DNA of 64,000 nucleotides. Source: Simplicillium sp. C3G150-2 (Eukaryota > Ascomycota > Sordariomycetes > Hypocreales > Cordycipitaceae). Below are positions 30,308 to 40,496 of this stretch, piece by piece. The notes under the pieces were generated by a model. The model was given only the letters and a program-made list of their open reading frames with translations. It was not told where the DNA came from and searched no databases. The stretch lies in contig JAJIYY010000007.1 in the NCBI GenBank assembly GCA_022702485.1, forward strand, positions 1,178,001 to 1,242,000, written 5' to 3'. How positions within the stretch are numbered: position 1 is the stretch's first letter; every line of letters begins with the position of its first letter. The position numbers and the translations under genes were made by a program.

Positions 30308-31588
30308 TTAGACCTTGCGATGAAGCGCCCAGCCCACAACCCAGAACCGAACAAACATCAACGCACCCAATGCTAGCAACAACAATGCACCAGCGAATAA
30401 CTGCAGTCCTAACCAATTCCCATTCTCTAATATAGCCCCAGCAACAGGCGGACCAGCAAGTATTCCAAAACTGGACACCGCGAAAGCAGTACCCATCCTC
30501 GTTCCCGCAATCTTCGGGTCCGGACACAGCGAGGAAACGACAAACGCAGGCATCGACAGAATAGACCCGATGAAGAAGCCATATACACTAACCCAGACAA
30601 AACTGCCTGCTGCCGTGGTGACGCCAATCCAGCAGAAAGTCAAGAGAGCAGCCACACTCATACAAGGAATGAGAACGTTCACTCCTCCCACCCGGTCTGC
30701 AATGATGTTTGGCGCAATACGTCCGATGACCGACCACGCGTTGAGGATGGGCAGAAGATACGCCGCAATGTCGGATGACATGATGTGTTTCGACTGGACG
30801 TAGTCCTGTATGAAGAATACAGGCGTGTATTGTGCTCCGAGGCAGAAGAAGAGCGCAAGCGTATAGAATCCATACGCAGGCTCATCAAAAAACGGCTTAA
30901 AGTCAATCGTGAGAGGTCGTCGTCGTTTCTCTTTTGGCGGCGGCGGCAAACAAGGCCGTATACAAACCGCCGGTATGATTCCCGTCGCAAGCACCATAAA
31001 AGCCAACACGCGAACGGACCACCCAAAACTAAGTCTCCCCAAGAGCTGCCTAAACGCAATTGGGTAAATAACCCCCGCAAACGCACTCCCACTCGCAGCA
31101 AAGCCGTTGGCTAGCGCCTTTCGCTTCGTGAAGTATTGCGGGATGATAGCCACCGCTGGTAGGTAGAGCAGCGCAGACCCAAACCCAATGATGACACCCT
31201 GGGCCAGCATCACTTGCCAGTATGCGTTGCAGATGCTGACCATGAAGTAGCCGAATGCGATGATGGTCGTGCCGCTGATGATGAGGAGGCGGCAGTAGCC
31301 GGCATCCCAGAGAGGGCCGGCGAGGAAGCCGAAGAAGATGAGGACGAAGGGCTGGATGCTGCCGACGAGGGAGATGAGGGAGGGGTTTTCGTGGGGGAAG
31401 GCAGTGGTGGTGTAGTAGGTGTTGAAGACGCCGAAGGCGTTGGTGAGGCCGAAGGTGTTGAACCAGGCGAAGAAGGAGCCGAAGACTTGCAGCCATGCGG
31501 TGAGGCCGCCATCGGGGGTAGGCTCGGTAGGTTTGGGTTGGACCGCGTCTTTGGTGTCTTGAGTTTCAGTTTCATCGGTGGTTGCCAT
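30308..31588 (-). CDS. MFS monocarboxylate-type transporter
   Basis: Single exon, 426 residues. Plasma-membrane transporter of the fungal MCT/MCH type. The N-terminal PTPDGGLTAWLQVFGSFFAW is the MCT entry motif PDGG.xAW.(V). It is followed by TFGLTNAFGVFNTYY, SIQPFVLIFFGFLAGPLWD, the helix 5 motif GFAASGSAFAGVIYPIAF, a cytosolic Pro/Lys/Arg loop (PPPPKEKRRRP), and GRIAPNIIADRVGG after helix 8. Twelve helices can be counted. Substrate is probably an organic or amino-derived carboxylate, by family. It shares a 377-bp divergent promoter with the second Zn2Cys6 gene, a common layout for a regulator and its target transporter. Confidence 0.88.
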   Translation of the reverse strand: MATTDETETQDTKDAVQPKPTEPTPDGGLTAWLQVFGSFFAWFNTFGLTNAFGVFNTYYTTTAFPHENPSLISLVGSIQPFVLIFFGFLAGPLWDAGYCRLLIISGTTIIAFGYFMVSICNAYWQVMLAQGVIIGFGSALLYLPAVAIIPQYFTKRKALANGFAASGSAFAGVIYPIAFRQLLGRLSFGWSVRVLAFMVLATGIIPAVCIRPCLPPPPKEKRRRPLTIDFKPFFDEPAYGFYTLALFFCLGAQYTPVFFIQDYVQSKHIMSSDIAAYLLPILNAWSVIGRIAPNIIADRVGGVNVLIPCMSVAALLTFCWIGVTTAAGSFVWVSVYGFFIGSILSMPAFVVSSLCPDPKIAGTRMGTAFAVSSFGILAGPPVAGAILENGNWLGLQLFAGALLLLALGALMFVRFWVVGWALHRKV

Positions 31589-31965
31589 GATGGCGGTACG
31601 TTATGAGAGTTGATATGACCTGTTGTTAACGTGTCGTGAGGTCGTGGATGTAGAGTACCAAAGCCAAGTTACAAGCCGAGATATCAGTGGTCTTTATGCA
31701 ATCACTTTGGGATGATGTGAGTCAATGGATGCATTTATCAGCAACAGTGATTTCACGAATATCTTTTGGAATACATCTATTAATCAAGTGTTGGACATGG
31801 TTGACATCTCGGCCGTCGGTCCACGGCTCTCGGTATGTGGGCTTGCCATTCCGCTAATCAATTGGTCAGCCTGTCACCACAATTCCTACCGAACTTGCCC
31901 GTACTCCCCCGCGTCATCCCGCAGCACTACAATACACAGTACCGTACAATATTGATACAGACCCG
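31589..31965. promoter_or_regulatory. Divergent promoter of transporter and Zn2Cys6 gene
   Basis: The only spacer between the MFS gene (minus) and the regulator (plus). Holds the CGG array at 31810-31833. Confidence 0.6.
31810..31833 (+). promoter_or_regulatory. Four CGG triplets at exact 7-bp spacing
   Basis: CGG at 31810, 31817, 31824 and 31831, each separated by four unrelated bases (CCGT, TCCA, CTCT). Zn2Cys6 proteins bind CGG triplets as direct or inverted repeats, so this is a candidate operator. It lies 133 bp from the regulator ATG and about 222 bp from the transporter ATG. Confidence 0.55.
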
Positions 31966-33831
31966 ATGACAAAAAGACGGCGGCATGCAGATGAGGTTCT
32001 CAAAAGCTTCAGAAAGCGACGAGATACCCCAGCTTGCTACCCATGCTCGAAACGCAAAGTCCGCTGCACGGGTGGTCGTCCTTGCGGCACCTGCATAGCG
32101 AGAGGTCATGCCGATATCTGTTGTGAAGATGAGGATCGCATTGACTCTTCCAGTGCTGCTAAGACGTCTGGTACTCATACCTCACCGGAAGCCACAACCA
32201 CCAACAAAGACAATGATCTCCAGCAACAACAACACACACCCCCAGGACTTACACCCTCCAATCCAACGACATTGCCCGAACCTCGCGTAGGGAGGTTTTC
32301 CGCAGTCAATTTCATCCGCGACAGATTAAAAGGGAGTTCGAGCAAAGTGCCAGTCGGGGAATTACATCCCGCTGTCGGTCTGGGAAACACAGACGGTCAG
32401 CTTCCCACATTGGCTCCATTGGGTACAGCCTCGCACAGTATGCAACCACCCAAACGGGAGGAAGTATTACGATATTATCCGCCCTTCAAGGAATGCGTCG
32501 TGCCACTGTACCCTATTGTGCACGACGAGGCTATCTTCGAGTCACTCATACATGACACGTTGACAGAGTCAGCGCTCGAAGATGCACAGATGGCAGTGAT
32601 ATTGGCGGCCTTCGCACTGGGTGCCCAATTCGAGGAATTCGCCCAGAAGCCGCGAGTACCAACATCACTGGAACTCATCAACAGGTCAAACATGTATCTC
32701 CAACGAGCAAATTACATCTTCCATCCCACGCTAGAGGCTATCCAAGCCCTACTCATGATTGGTATGGCGCTACAGAACGCAGGACAACCCGACGGCGCCT
32801 GGAATCTCTTAGGCCTCAATTATCGCCTAGCCCAGACTCTGGGATTACATCTTCTAGATCCCAACGATGGCGGACCGGGAGCAACGATATGGTCCACCAT
32901 CATCTGGCAGGACTGCTTGTTATCATGTCGATACGACCGACGACCCTTCACAGATCTGGGTGCAATCATAGATCTGACACCTGCCACCAACCTCTCGTAC
33001 TACCAAGCGCTGAGGAGTCTCTGTGCTCTCGACATGGCCCTCCTCGCCCAGCCACACAGCCGCCGCTTCGACATCACCTACGTGCACAATCTAGTACGCG
33101 ACGTAGACAACCTCCTGTCCCGCTGCTGTGAGCATCTTTCACAAACTCAACCATCCAGTAAAACAAGAACATTTCAGCAGCGACTCCAACACAGCGCCCT
33201 AAAGCTACACAGCGGTCTGTTCCTGGCCGACCTCTGCCGACCCATGTTCTCCGTTTCGACAGCCAGTGAAGAAGTTCACCAACTCAGACAGCGTGGCTTC
33301 GAGGCCTTGAAAGCGAACATCGAGGCATTTCTGGAAATCTGGACATTCAGCAACATTCCCTTGAGACAGTGGTCCATGACGCAAGCGACAGTGAGTTGTG
33401 CCATTGTCCTCGCCCTGATTATGCAAGATCCACGGACCAAGACTTCTTCAACGGGAGAAATCATTGCGCTGCTTAGAAAGTTAGCAGATGTGTTGATGAC
33501 GGGCACGGGTGTGCAGAATTACACGGCCAAGTCGTCGTTGGATAATTTGCAGGGCCTTTGTCTCATGCGCCTCAAGAGCGCTGGCCTCCTCGAGGCGATT
33601 CTCGACAGCCATGACAATGCTTTGACTACTTCGACGCCTCCTGGGGTAGATGCAGAGCATGAAAGTCGAGAAGAGAGCGCTGCATTGCAGGCGATTGAAA
33701 GCCTGCCTCAAGATCTTGTCTGGCCTGCCGACTTGCCCGTGTTTGACCGCGCGTTTCTCGCCGAGTCGGTATTGAACTTCGATGTGGACCAGGATTGGTT
33801 CGAGGAAAATATCTCTGCCGCTTTTGACTAA
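31966..33831 (+). CDS. Zn2Cys6 transcription factor with Fungal_trans domain (621 aa)
   Basis: Single exon. Basic N-terminus (MTKRRRHADEV, FRKRR) then a zinc cluster at 24-52, CYPCSKRKVRCTGGRPCGTC with C-X2-C-X6-C-X5-C-X2-C-X8-C spacing. A Ser/Gln/Pro linker follows (about 55-120). The middle homology region (about 160-480) includes YYPPFKECVVPLYPIVHDEA, ILAAFALGAQF, LEAIQALLMIGMALQNAG, GLNYRLAQTLGLHL and IWSTIIWQDCLLSCRYDRRP. These are the standard Fungal_trans blocks. The acidic end (FDVDQDWFEENISAAFD) could activate transcription. Probably autoregulates and controls the divergent transporter through the CGG array. Confidence 0.9.
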   Translation: MTKRRRHADEVLKSFRKRRDTPACYPCSKRKVRCTGGRPCGTCIARGHADICCEDEDRIDSSSAAKTSGTHTSPEATTTNKDNDLQQQQHTPPGLTPSNPTTLPEPRVGRFSAVNFIRDRLKGSSSKVPVGELHPAVGLGNTDGQLPTLAPLGTASHSMQPPKREEVLRYYPPFKECVVPLYPIVHDEAIFESLIHDTLTESALEDAQMAVILAAFALGAQFEEFAQKPRVPTSLELINRSNMYLQRANYIFHPTLEAIQALLMIGMALQNAGQPDGAWNLLGLNYRLAQTLGLHLLDPNDGGPGATIWSTIIWQDCLLSCRYDRRPFTDLGAIIDLTPATNLSYYQALRSLCALDMALLAQPHSRRFDITYVHNLVRDVDNLLSRCCEHLSQTQPSSKTRTFQQRLQHSALKLHSGLFLADLCRPMFSVSTASEEVHQLRQRGFEALKANIEAFLEIWTFSNIPLRQWSMTQATVSCAIVLALIMQDPRTKTSSTGEIIALLRKLADVLMTGTGVQNYTAKSSLDNLQGLCLMRLKSAGLLEAILDSHDNALTTSTPPGVDAEHESREESAALQAIESLPQDLVWPADLPVFDRAFLAESVLNFDVDQDWFEENISAAFD

Positions 33832-34092
33832 ATGTTGTCAAGGAATACATGCGCGTCTAACACGGCGGCTATGGTTATGGGCTGAGGTTGTGTGCTGCCT
33901 CATGGTGTTTGCTGGTGTCCAGTGTTCACCCACGGACGCGCGTCAAGCTATCACCAGGTCACCGTAACTTAAACAACCACTCTATCCTCTCTAAAAAATT
34001 ATATCCAACGCCTCCTTTTAATTAAATTCCATTTCATTATGTTATTTCATGTTATTAGAGCAGAGATATCCAATAACCACCATCAAGTCACA

Positions 34093-34386
34093 TCACAACA
34101 CCCCCTCCCGCACCTTAGCCCCTCCTAACCTACACAATACACACATCTCCTGCGCACCCCAACTTTTCGCCACCCTGATCTTTATCTGCGGTCTCTCCAA
34201 TGAAATCGTCTCTCCTGGCCCTAATATCCTCTCTTCAATGTGATTTATGCCCCCTGTAGTCTTTGCGACGACTGCGCCCACAGCAATGGCTGCTATGGGA
34301 AGTGGTTTAGCGATGAGTGGTAATGCGCTCTGAACGGACGATAGACGGGCGAGTCTGGATAATTCATTTTTAAGACTTGACATCAT
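34093..34386 (-). CDS. Small hypothetical protein (97 aa)
   Basis: ATG at 34386, with a second ATG immediately after. Residues 20-45 are hydrophobic and Ala-rich (SALPLIAKPLPIAAIAVGAVVA). The second half looks globular (INHIEERILGPGETISLERP, IRVAKSWGAQEMCVLCRLGG). No family recognised and the coding case is modest. It lies between the regulator and the aminopeptidase. Confidence 0.35.
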   Translation of the reverse strand: MMSSLKNELSRLARLSSVQSALPLIAKPLPIAAIAVGAVVAKTTGGINHIEERILGPGETISLERPQIKIRVAKSWGAQEMCVLCRLGGAKVREGVL

Positions 34387-34613
34387 TAACAAAATAGGAT
34401 CAAACCATTGTTTTACTAAATCCTAGGAACCAACTACGATTGTCTGATCACCATTCTGTGCAGAGGGGTAATGAACGGCGTAACGCCTTGATACTGAGGC
34501 ACACATTGTCATGGTATCTATTCAGCTACATCTATCTCACTACCAACCAACTTTTTATTTTCAACGCCAATTTTACTTATTTCAAATCATATCCTGCGCT
34601 ACAATTTCGCTAG

Positions 34614-37600
34614 TCACAGATAGTTGTTGGCAGCCAGCCACTCCTTGATAGCACCAGCATCGCGCTCTTTGTAGGTAGCACGGGCTCTGCTCTTATCCTT
34701 GGTCTGCTCCAGTGTGCGGTTGAAGCTAGAGGTATCCTTGTCCTTGAAGAAAGCATCTACGTCCGCAACATCATCATGGCTGGTGAAGTTGCTGAGGGAC
34801 AGGCGGACGAAACGGTCAACCACGATAGGATTGTTCATCTTGCCAACGACAGCGTCCCAGTTGGCCTTCATGTGCTCCCATTGCTGGTGGCGACCGACAG
34901 GGTTGGCAGACAGAGGGTTGGCGAGGACGTGCATGTCGGCAACGTCGACGGCGTCGCTGCGAGGAGTGACATTGAACTGGAAGGTGATGATCTGGTTCTT
35001 GATGACCTCGGCGTCCTTTACGGTACCGAGGGCGGCGAGGACGACAAGCTTGCCATCGACGGAGCGGCCGCTGTTCCACTCCTTCTTGAGAATGTCGACG
35101 TTTTTGGAGGTGTTGGGGGCGTCGGAGAGACCGGCGCGGTAGGCCGAGCCACGGAGAGATGGGTGGATGGCGTTGGCGTCGGGGTCCTGAGCCCAGGCGT
35201 AAAAGCGCTTGCGAGCCTCGGCGGTAATCCTAGGCTGGTTAGTTAATATTCTACCGGGTTACGTATGATGGTACTTACTCAGGGTGTCCAGAGGTAACGG
35301 CAGCGTGGATGAGACTTTGACGCAGAGTGGTGGTCAGGTAGTCGTCGTTGGCACCAGCATCCCAGCCAATGGCCTTGACCTTCTCGTCAATGAGCTTGTT
35401 GGTGAAGTTGTTGAGACCCTTTCGGATTTCCTCATCCTCAGCAAAAACGGACTTGACTCCGGCAATGGAGTCGAGAACCTGGTTCCACACGTGAGTGTTG
35501 GTCTCCTGGCCGAGACCCTGGACGAACGTCAACAAGGAAGCGGTGGTACCATCACCAGCTCCGGCAAGGGCGGCAGCGGAACCGATGGTGCTGATCTTGT
35601 CCTCAGGAGACAGCTTATCGGACTGAGTAGCCAACTTGGCCAGGCGAGAAGGAGGGTAGTTGACGCGGAAGAAGCTGTTGGCGTTGCTGTTGAGCTTGTA
35701 GAAGTCGTCGTCAATGTCGCGGATGGTCTCTTCCTTCTGGGTCAAGAACTGGTCAGAAACACCAGTTTGGCCCTTCTTTCCCTCAAGTCCAAGAGGAATC
35801 CACCAGGTAGTGGTGTCGTCGTCAGGCTTGACATCACCAGTGGACAGGAAGCGAGACTGCTTGACAGAGATTTGTCCAGGCTCTTCGGCAACAGTCACAA
35901 CGGGGTGACCAATCTTGCCGATCCAAGGCTCCATGAGCTCGTTGACGTTCTGGCCGGAAGCCTCGCTGAGGGCATCCCACAGAGCGACGGTCTTGGCGTT
36001 ACCGTAAGCATTGGCCTTGAGGTACTTGGCAACTCCTTTGAGGAAAGTCTTCTCGCCCAGGTGGTTGGCCAACATGCGGATAGCAGAGCATCCCTTGAGG
36101 TAGCTAATGTGGTCGAAGATCTGGTTGACATCAAGAGCGTCCCGGACGGGGACGTGAATGGCGTGACTGGCACGGATGCTGTCGAGAGCGAAGGCAGTCT
36201 GCATACCCTCGTTGACAAACTGAGACCACACCTGCCAGTCAGGGTGCATGTGGTTAACAGCATACCAACCGGCCCAGGTAGCGAAACCCTCGTTCAGCCA
36301 GAGCTCATCCCACCAGTCCATGGTGACCAAGTTGCCGAACCACTGGTGAGCAAGTTCGTGAGAGACAACGTAGGCAATGTCGTTCTTGAGGCGAGGAGAA
36401 GCAGTGGCTTCATCGTAGAGGACACGAGTGGTTCTGTAAGTGACGAGACCCCAGTTCTCCATGGCTCCGTGTGTGAATTCGTGAACAGCGAGCAAGTCGG
36501 ACTTCGGGAGAGGGTACTCAATCTCGAAAATGTCGGAGAAGAGGTCAATGACCTTGGGGGCGTGCTCAACAGCCCATTCAGCCTGGTTCTTGAGACCGCG
36601 AGTAGTGTAAACGCGGACGGGCAGTTGCTTGCCGTTGTACTTGCGCTCAGTGAAACGCTCAACGTACTCGAAATCACCGAGAGCCCAGGCCAAGAGGTAG
36701 GTGCTCATGACGGGAGTGCGCTCAAAGGATACGACCTGCCAGCCCTCCTTGCTGGGCTTGGTGTCCTTGACAGGCATGTTGCTGAGGACGACCTGGTCGA
36801 CGGGGACCTCAATGTCAAAGTCGAAGGAAGCCTTCAGGTTGGGCTCGTCAAAGCAAGGGAAAGCTCTACGAGCATCGGAAGACTCGAACTGTGTGCTGAA
36901 CATGTAGTGGAACTCGTCGTCGAAGGGGACGGAGGCAGCAGGGTCAACCTTGGGCTTGTACTTGCTGCGGTAGAAACCAGCCATGTCGTGGTTGATGATG
37001 CCGTCAAACTCAATGACTACGTTGGCCTTCTTGGAGACGGGGATCTCCTGGTCGAACTTGATGGTGGCGCGCTGGGCCTTTTCATCGTAGCTGACATTGC
37101 TAGAAGTGAAGGACTGCTCAGACTTTGTGTGGTCGACGGTGACCTTTGTCTCGCCAATCTTGATCTCGAGGGTGTTGAGGACGATCTCTGTGGTGGGCTT
37201 GACGATTTCGCTCTCAATTCTACACGCCGTCAGCTTTTTTAAACTCTGATTGAGTCGTGTCGCGTGGGTGCTCTTACGTGACAGTGCCGTGGTAGCTCCA
37301 GTTCTTAAAGTCCAAGTCCTTCAAGGACAAGGAGTAGTGAACGGGCTTGACATTGTCGGGGAGAATCTCGCGGTCGCTCATCTTGTCTCGGTTGTGAGAT
37401 CTGAAATCGGCTGAACAGGCTCTCGTTTGCAACGGTGGAAAGCTAGATTGGCGGAGAGGGTGAAGTCAGTACGCAACTCTGGCAAAGTTTGACGGCAACT
37501 TGGAGGGGCATGGAACGGGGAGACAAACGAGCAAACTTGAAGACAGAGAAAAAGAGGATGAGGAAGAGAGAAAGAAACAAAATGCGATGGGAGATTGATA

Positions 37601-38141
37601 TGGAGATTGGGGTTGAATCAAAAGTCCCGGCTACTTCCACTTTTGCAACATGGAACGTTTTGCAGCGGAACAAGACGGTTGCTGTGGCTGTACCGAGTCG
37701 TGGGTGGTGGGATAGATTTGGTGATAGTGGGGGAGGGGCAGCCAAGGGTGGATCCAGTGACAGAAGGATGTAGAGACGGGTAGGCGAGGGACAGGTACAA
37801 AAATAAATAATTGAAAATCGACGACGCGAAAATTAAATGAAATAAAAATATGCACAGATCGCAGAAACTCACCTCTGTATTCTTTTCAACAATTGAGATT
37901 TTGGTCTCTTTCCTGCTGTGTCAATCCCCAACGTCTTTGCTGCTCGGGTACTCGTTCCAAGGGTAGCAATTGGGGTCGTGCGTGACCAGCAGAGCCTTCT
38001 GCCAGCAAATGCAAATGCGCCATTAGCTCTAGCAGCGTTCAGGTCTGCAGCAAAATGCCGCGCATTGCATCGGGCCGCCGTATTCAGGGTCCACTGCCGT
38101 GAAGCACCCCCGAGCTGCCGAATTGGGCCTTGAGCCGACAT
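34614..38141 (-). CDS. M1-family zinc aminopeptidase with N-terminal extension exon
   Basis: Four exons: 38141-37873, 37400-37278, 37219-35279, 35229-34614; 982 residues. Cleaves N-terminal residues from peptides. M1 landmarks: RRAFPCFDEPNLKASF, substrate-binding GAMEN near 382, zinc site HELAHQWFGN near 418 with the third ligand in LWLNEGFA, then the C-terminal ERAP1-type helical domain (LRQSLIHAAVTSGHPE, ANPVGRHQQWEHMKANW). Exon 1 encodes about 90 residues rich in Arg and Ala without acid residues early on, like a mitochondrial presequence. It joins in frame to exon 2 upstream of an internal ATG at 37381 (MSDREILPDNVKP), the usual cytosolic start. The 472-nt first intron could hold a second promoter. 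Confidence 0.9.
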
Positions 38142-38798
38142 TGGATTGGCGTGTGTCTGAAGCAAATGGTGCGCGGCCTATCTCTGTGCTCTGCTCTGCT
38201 CTGCTGTGCTGTGCTGGCTGTCTCTTTGCGCCTCGCTGCGCTGCGCTGTAGGTGCTGTGCCCGTACTGTGCGCCTGGTCTGCCTCAGGTCCTTATCGCTG
38301 GTGCGATCTGCTATGATCGCCCGTCGTTTGTCGTCTGTCGCAGTCTGCAGCTTAGTCTGCGTGCGTCGTCGTGTCGCAACGCCTCTAAACCATGGCGTGA
38401 CTGTCGCTGTGTCGTTGTGTCAAGAGTCCACGCGCCGTATATTTAGCAGATGATACTGCTGCTCTGAGAGGGATCAATTGGGGCTTGATGACTGAAATAG
38501 AGCCTGACTCGATGCCCCTTGTTGGCTGCAAATTTGGGGAAATGAGGCCAGAAGTGTCTCGTCGCACTGTATTTTCGCACGGTGCGACAACGACATGTTA
38601 TTCATTCTGCAACAACACACCTTGAATAAATATAAATTATATTTTGAAACGAAGAAGATCGTAAGAAAGCAGCACCTCATGTTTAATGACACCCTTATCA
38701 CGTATTGGAATATCCAGGATTTATGTAATGTTGTCATCAAGTTGAGCATCATTCATATATACAGCGAGACAACCTCGCAAAAGCTATGTTCATAATCA
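38142..38798. other. Intergenic, aminopeptidase promoter side
   Basis: Contains a pentamer repeat at 38186-38216 and an AT-rich half from about 38600. No gene seen. Confidence 0.35.
38186..38216. repeat. Imperfect TGCTC/TGCTG pentamer microsatellite
   Basis: About six tandem pentamers (tgctc x3 then tgctg) 45-75 bp upstream of the aminopeptidase ATG on the minus strand, so probably in its leader or core promoter. Confidence 0.6.
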
Positions 38799-40496
38799 TC
38801 AAATATGTAAAATCTCCGCATTCGCCGCCAAGAAATCTGAAGCCTCCTGTCTAAAATTATCATCCAACAGCGCATTTCGCGTCGCCGACTTAAACCACAT
38901 CAACTTCTTCGCATCTCCCCATCGGGGCCAGTTATCGTAACCACCCACACCCTTGTTAGGATCCAGGTTATACAAGAAGTTGAAATAGTACGTCCTGCAG
39001 CTCGCCATCGCATGGTTCGGCAAGATGCCATAAAACACCTGCAAGATATCCGAGGCGTGGAACGTTCCCATGACGGGCGTGCCGTAATCATACGACGACA
39101 GGTACGACCACGTCGGCATGTCGGGCTTCATCTTGTTCACAAAGTCGAGCGTCACGCGGCGCGTCAGCGTAAACACGATGTCACCCAGGAGTGCAGCGCG
39201 GCGCTTGAATCCCGCGTTCCATTCGTTGAAGATGCTGGTGCGGAAGGGGCTGCCAGCGGAGATGTCCTCGGGGTACATTTCGACAAAGGTGCGGATTTGG
39301 TCCTTGGAGGCGTTGGCGAAGTATAGGTCTTTGAGGTAATTGGTGAGGTCCTCGGTGCTGCTGACGTTGGTTTGCAACAGGGAGAAGAGCGTGCCTTCGT
39401 CTTCTTGGTCGCCGATGATGGAGGGCACGGCGTAGAAGCGGCCTTGCTTGCCGAGGATTTCGGGGCTTTCGGGGAGGACGTCGCCGTCGGGGCGGGGGAG
39501 GTAGGAGAGGGCAACAGAGTTGTACGATAGGGCGCCGGGGACGGAAGTGACGGCGTTGTAGAACTTGTCGTAGGGGGCCTTGCGGAGACAGTCGAGCGTG
39601 TCAGACGCACCGTCGCAGCCGGCGCGGTTGACGACTTGGTCGTAGATGGCCTGGCCCTTGGGGCAGTCGACGGGGTCGGCGGGCACAGCGCTGCCAGAGT
39701 TCATGATGGAGCCACGGAAGAGAGGCTTGCCCTTGTAGCTGGCGTCGCCGCCCTTGTAGAGCATCTGGTCAAAAACGGAGATGGAGCCAGCAGACTCTCC
39801 CCAGATGGTGACCTTGTCAGGATCACCGCCAAAGGCATCAATGTTATCGGCAACCCATTCCAGTCCCATGCGTTGGTCGCGGAGACCCAAGTTGGTAGCA
39901 CCGTCCTTGAGGACCTCCTTGCCGGGTAAGAAACCAAAGCCGTTGAGGCGATAGTTGACCGACACAAAGACGAACGGTTGACCCTGGCTGTTGGCGGTAG
40001 AGAACAAGCTAGAAGCGTCGTAGGTGTTTGTGGCACCCAGTTCGAAAGCACCGCCAAAAATCCAAAACAGGACAGGCAGTTTATCACCAGCCTTGACGCC
40101 AGCAGGTCGCTGAACAGTGACGGTAAGACAGTCCTCTTTGCCATCAAGCTGATCCAGCAGAGGAAGCTTCAACAGCGTGCCCAATACCTTGCCAATGAGA
40201 TCTCTAGCCTCATTGGACACAAACATCTGCGGACAGGCGGGAGACAACCCCGTAGCGTCATAGTTGTTGAGCTTGCTACCCAATCTCTTGGGAGCACGCA
40301 GGCGCAAGTCTCCAACAGGCGGCTCGGCATAAGGAATACCAGCAAACGTTTCTGTACCAAGTACTGAACGACCAACAACTGAACCGCCTGGGAACGAGAC
40401 GGTAACCTTGCTGCGGTTCTCGAGAACCTCTGCTGGAGCAGCCATAGCTGTTGAGCCGAGGCCCAACACCACGGGAACAATGTCAAGGAACTTCAT
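38799..40496 (-). CDS. Secreted type-B carboxylesterase/lipase
   Basis: Single exon, 565 residues. Signal peptide MKFLDIVPVVLGLGSTAMA. Hydrolyses carboxylic esters outside the cell. Type-B signatures: TFAGIPYAEPPVGDLRLRAP, the EDCLTVTV block, oxyanion-hole FGGAFELG, nucleophile elbow GESAGS with Ser 235, acid in DQEDEGTLFS, and His in GTFHASDIL. The triad is complete and length is normal. The most similar known group is fungal lipases/cholesterol esterases of the Candida rugosa type; substrate unknown. A second carboxylesterase of the same superfamily is at 59.9 kb but is a distant paralogue. Confidence 0.92.
   Translation of the reverse strand: MKFLDIVPVVLGLGSTAMAAPAEVLENRSKVTVSFPGGSVVGRSVLGTETFAGIPYAEPPVGDLRLRAPKRLGSKLNNYDATGLSPACPQMFVSNEARDLIGKVLGTLLKLPLLDQLDGKEDCLTVTVQRPAGVKAGDKLPVLFWIFGGAFELGATNTYDASSLFSTANSQGQPFVFVSVNYRLNGFGFLPGKEVLKDGATNLGLRDQRMGLEWVADNIDAFGGDPDKVTIWGESAGSISVFDQMLYKGGDASYKGKPLFRGSIMNSGSAVPADPVDCPKGQAIYDQVVNRAGCDGASDTLDCLRKAPYDKFYNAVTSVPGALSYNSVALSYLPRPDGDVLPESPEILGKQGRFYAVPSIIGDQEDEGTLFSLLQTNVSSTEDLTNYLKDLYFANASKDQIRTFVEMYPEDISAGSPFRTSIFNEWNAGFKRRAALLGDIVFTLTRRVTLDFVNKMKPDMPTWSYLSSYDYGTPVMGTFHASDILQVFYGILPNHAMASCRTYYFNFLYNLDPNKGVGGYDNWPRWGDAKKLMWFKSATRNALLDDNFRQEASDFLAANAEILHI

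Noticed and set aside
35284..37242. 652-codon plus-strand frame opposite the aminopeptidase
   Set aside because: Mirror of a codon-biased M1 gene; the sense strand carries all conserved motifs.
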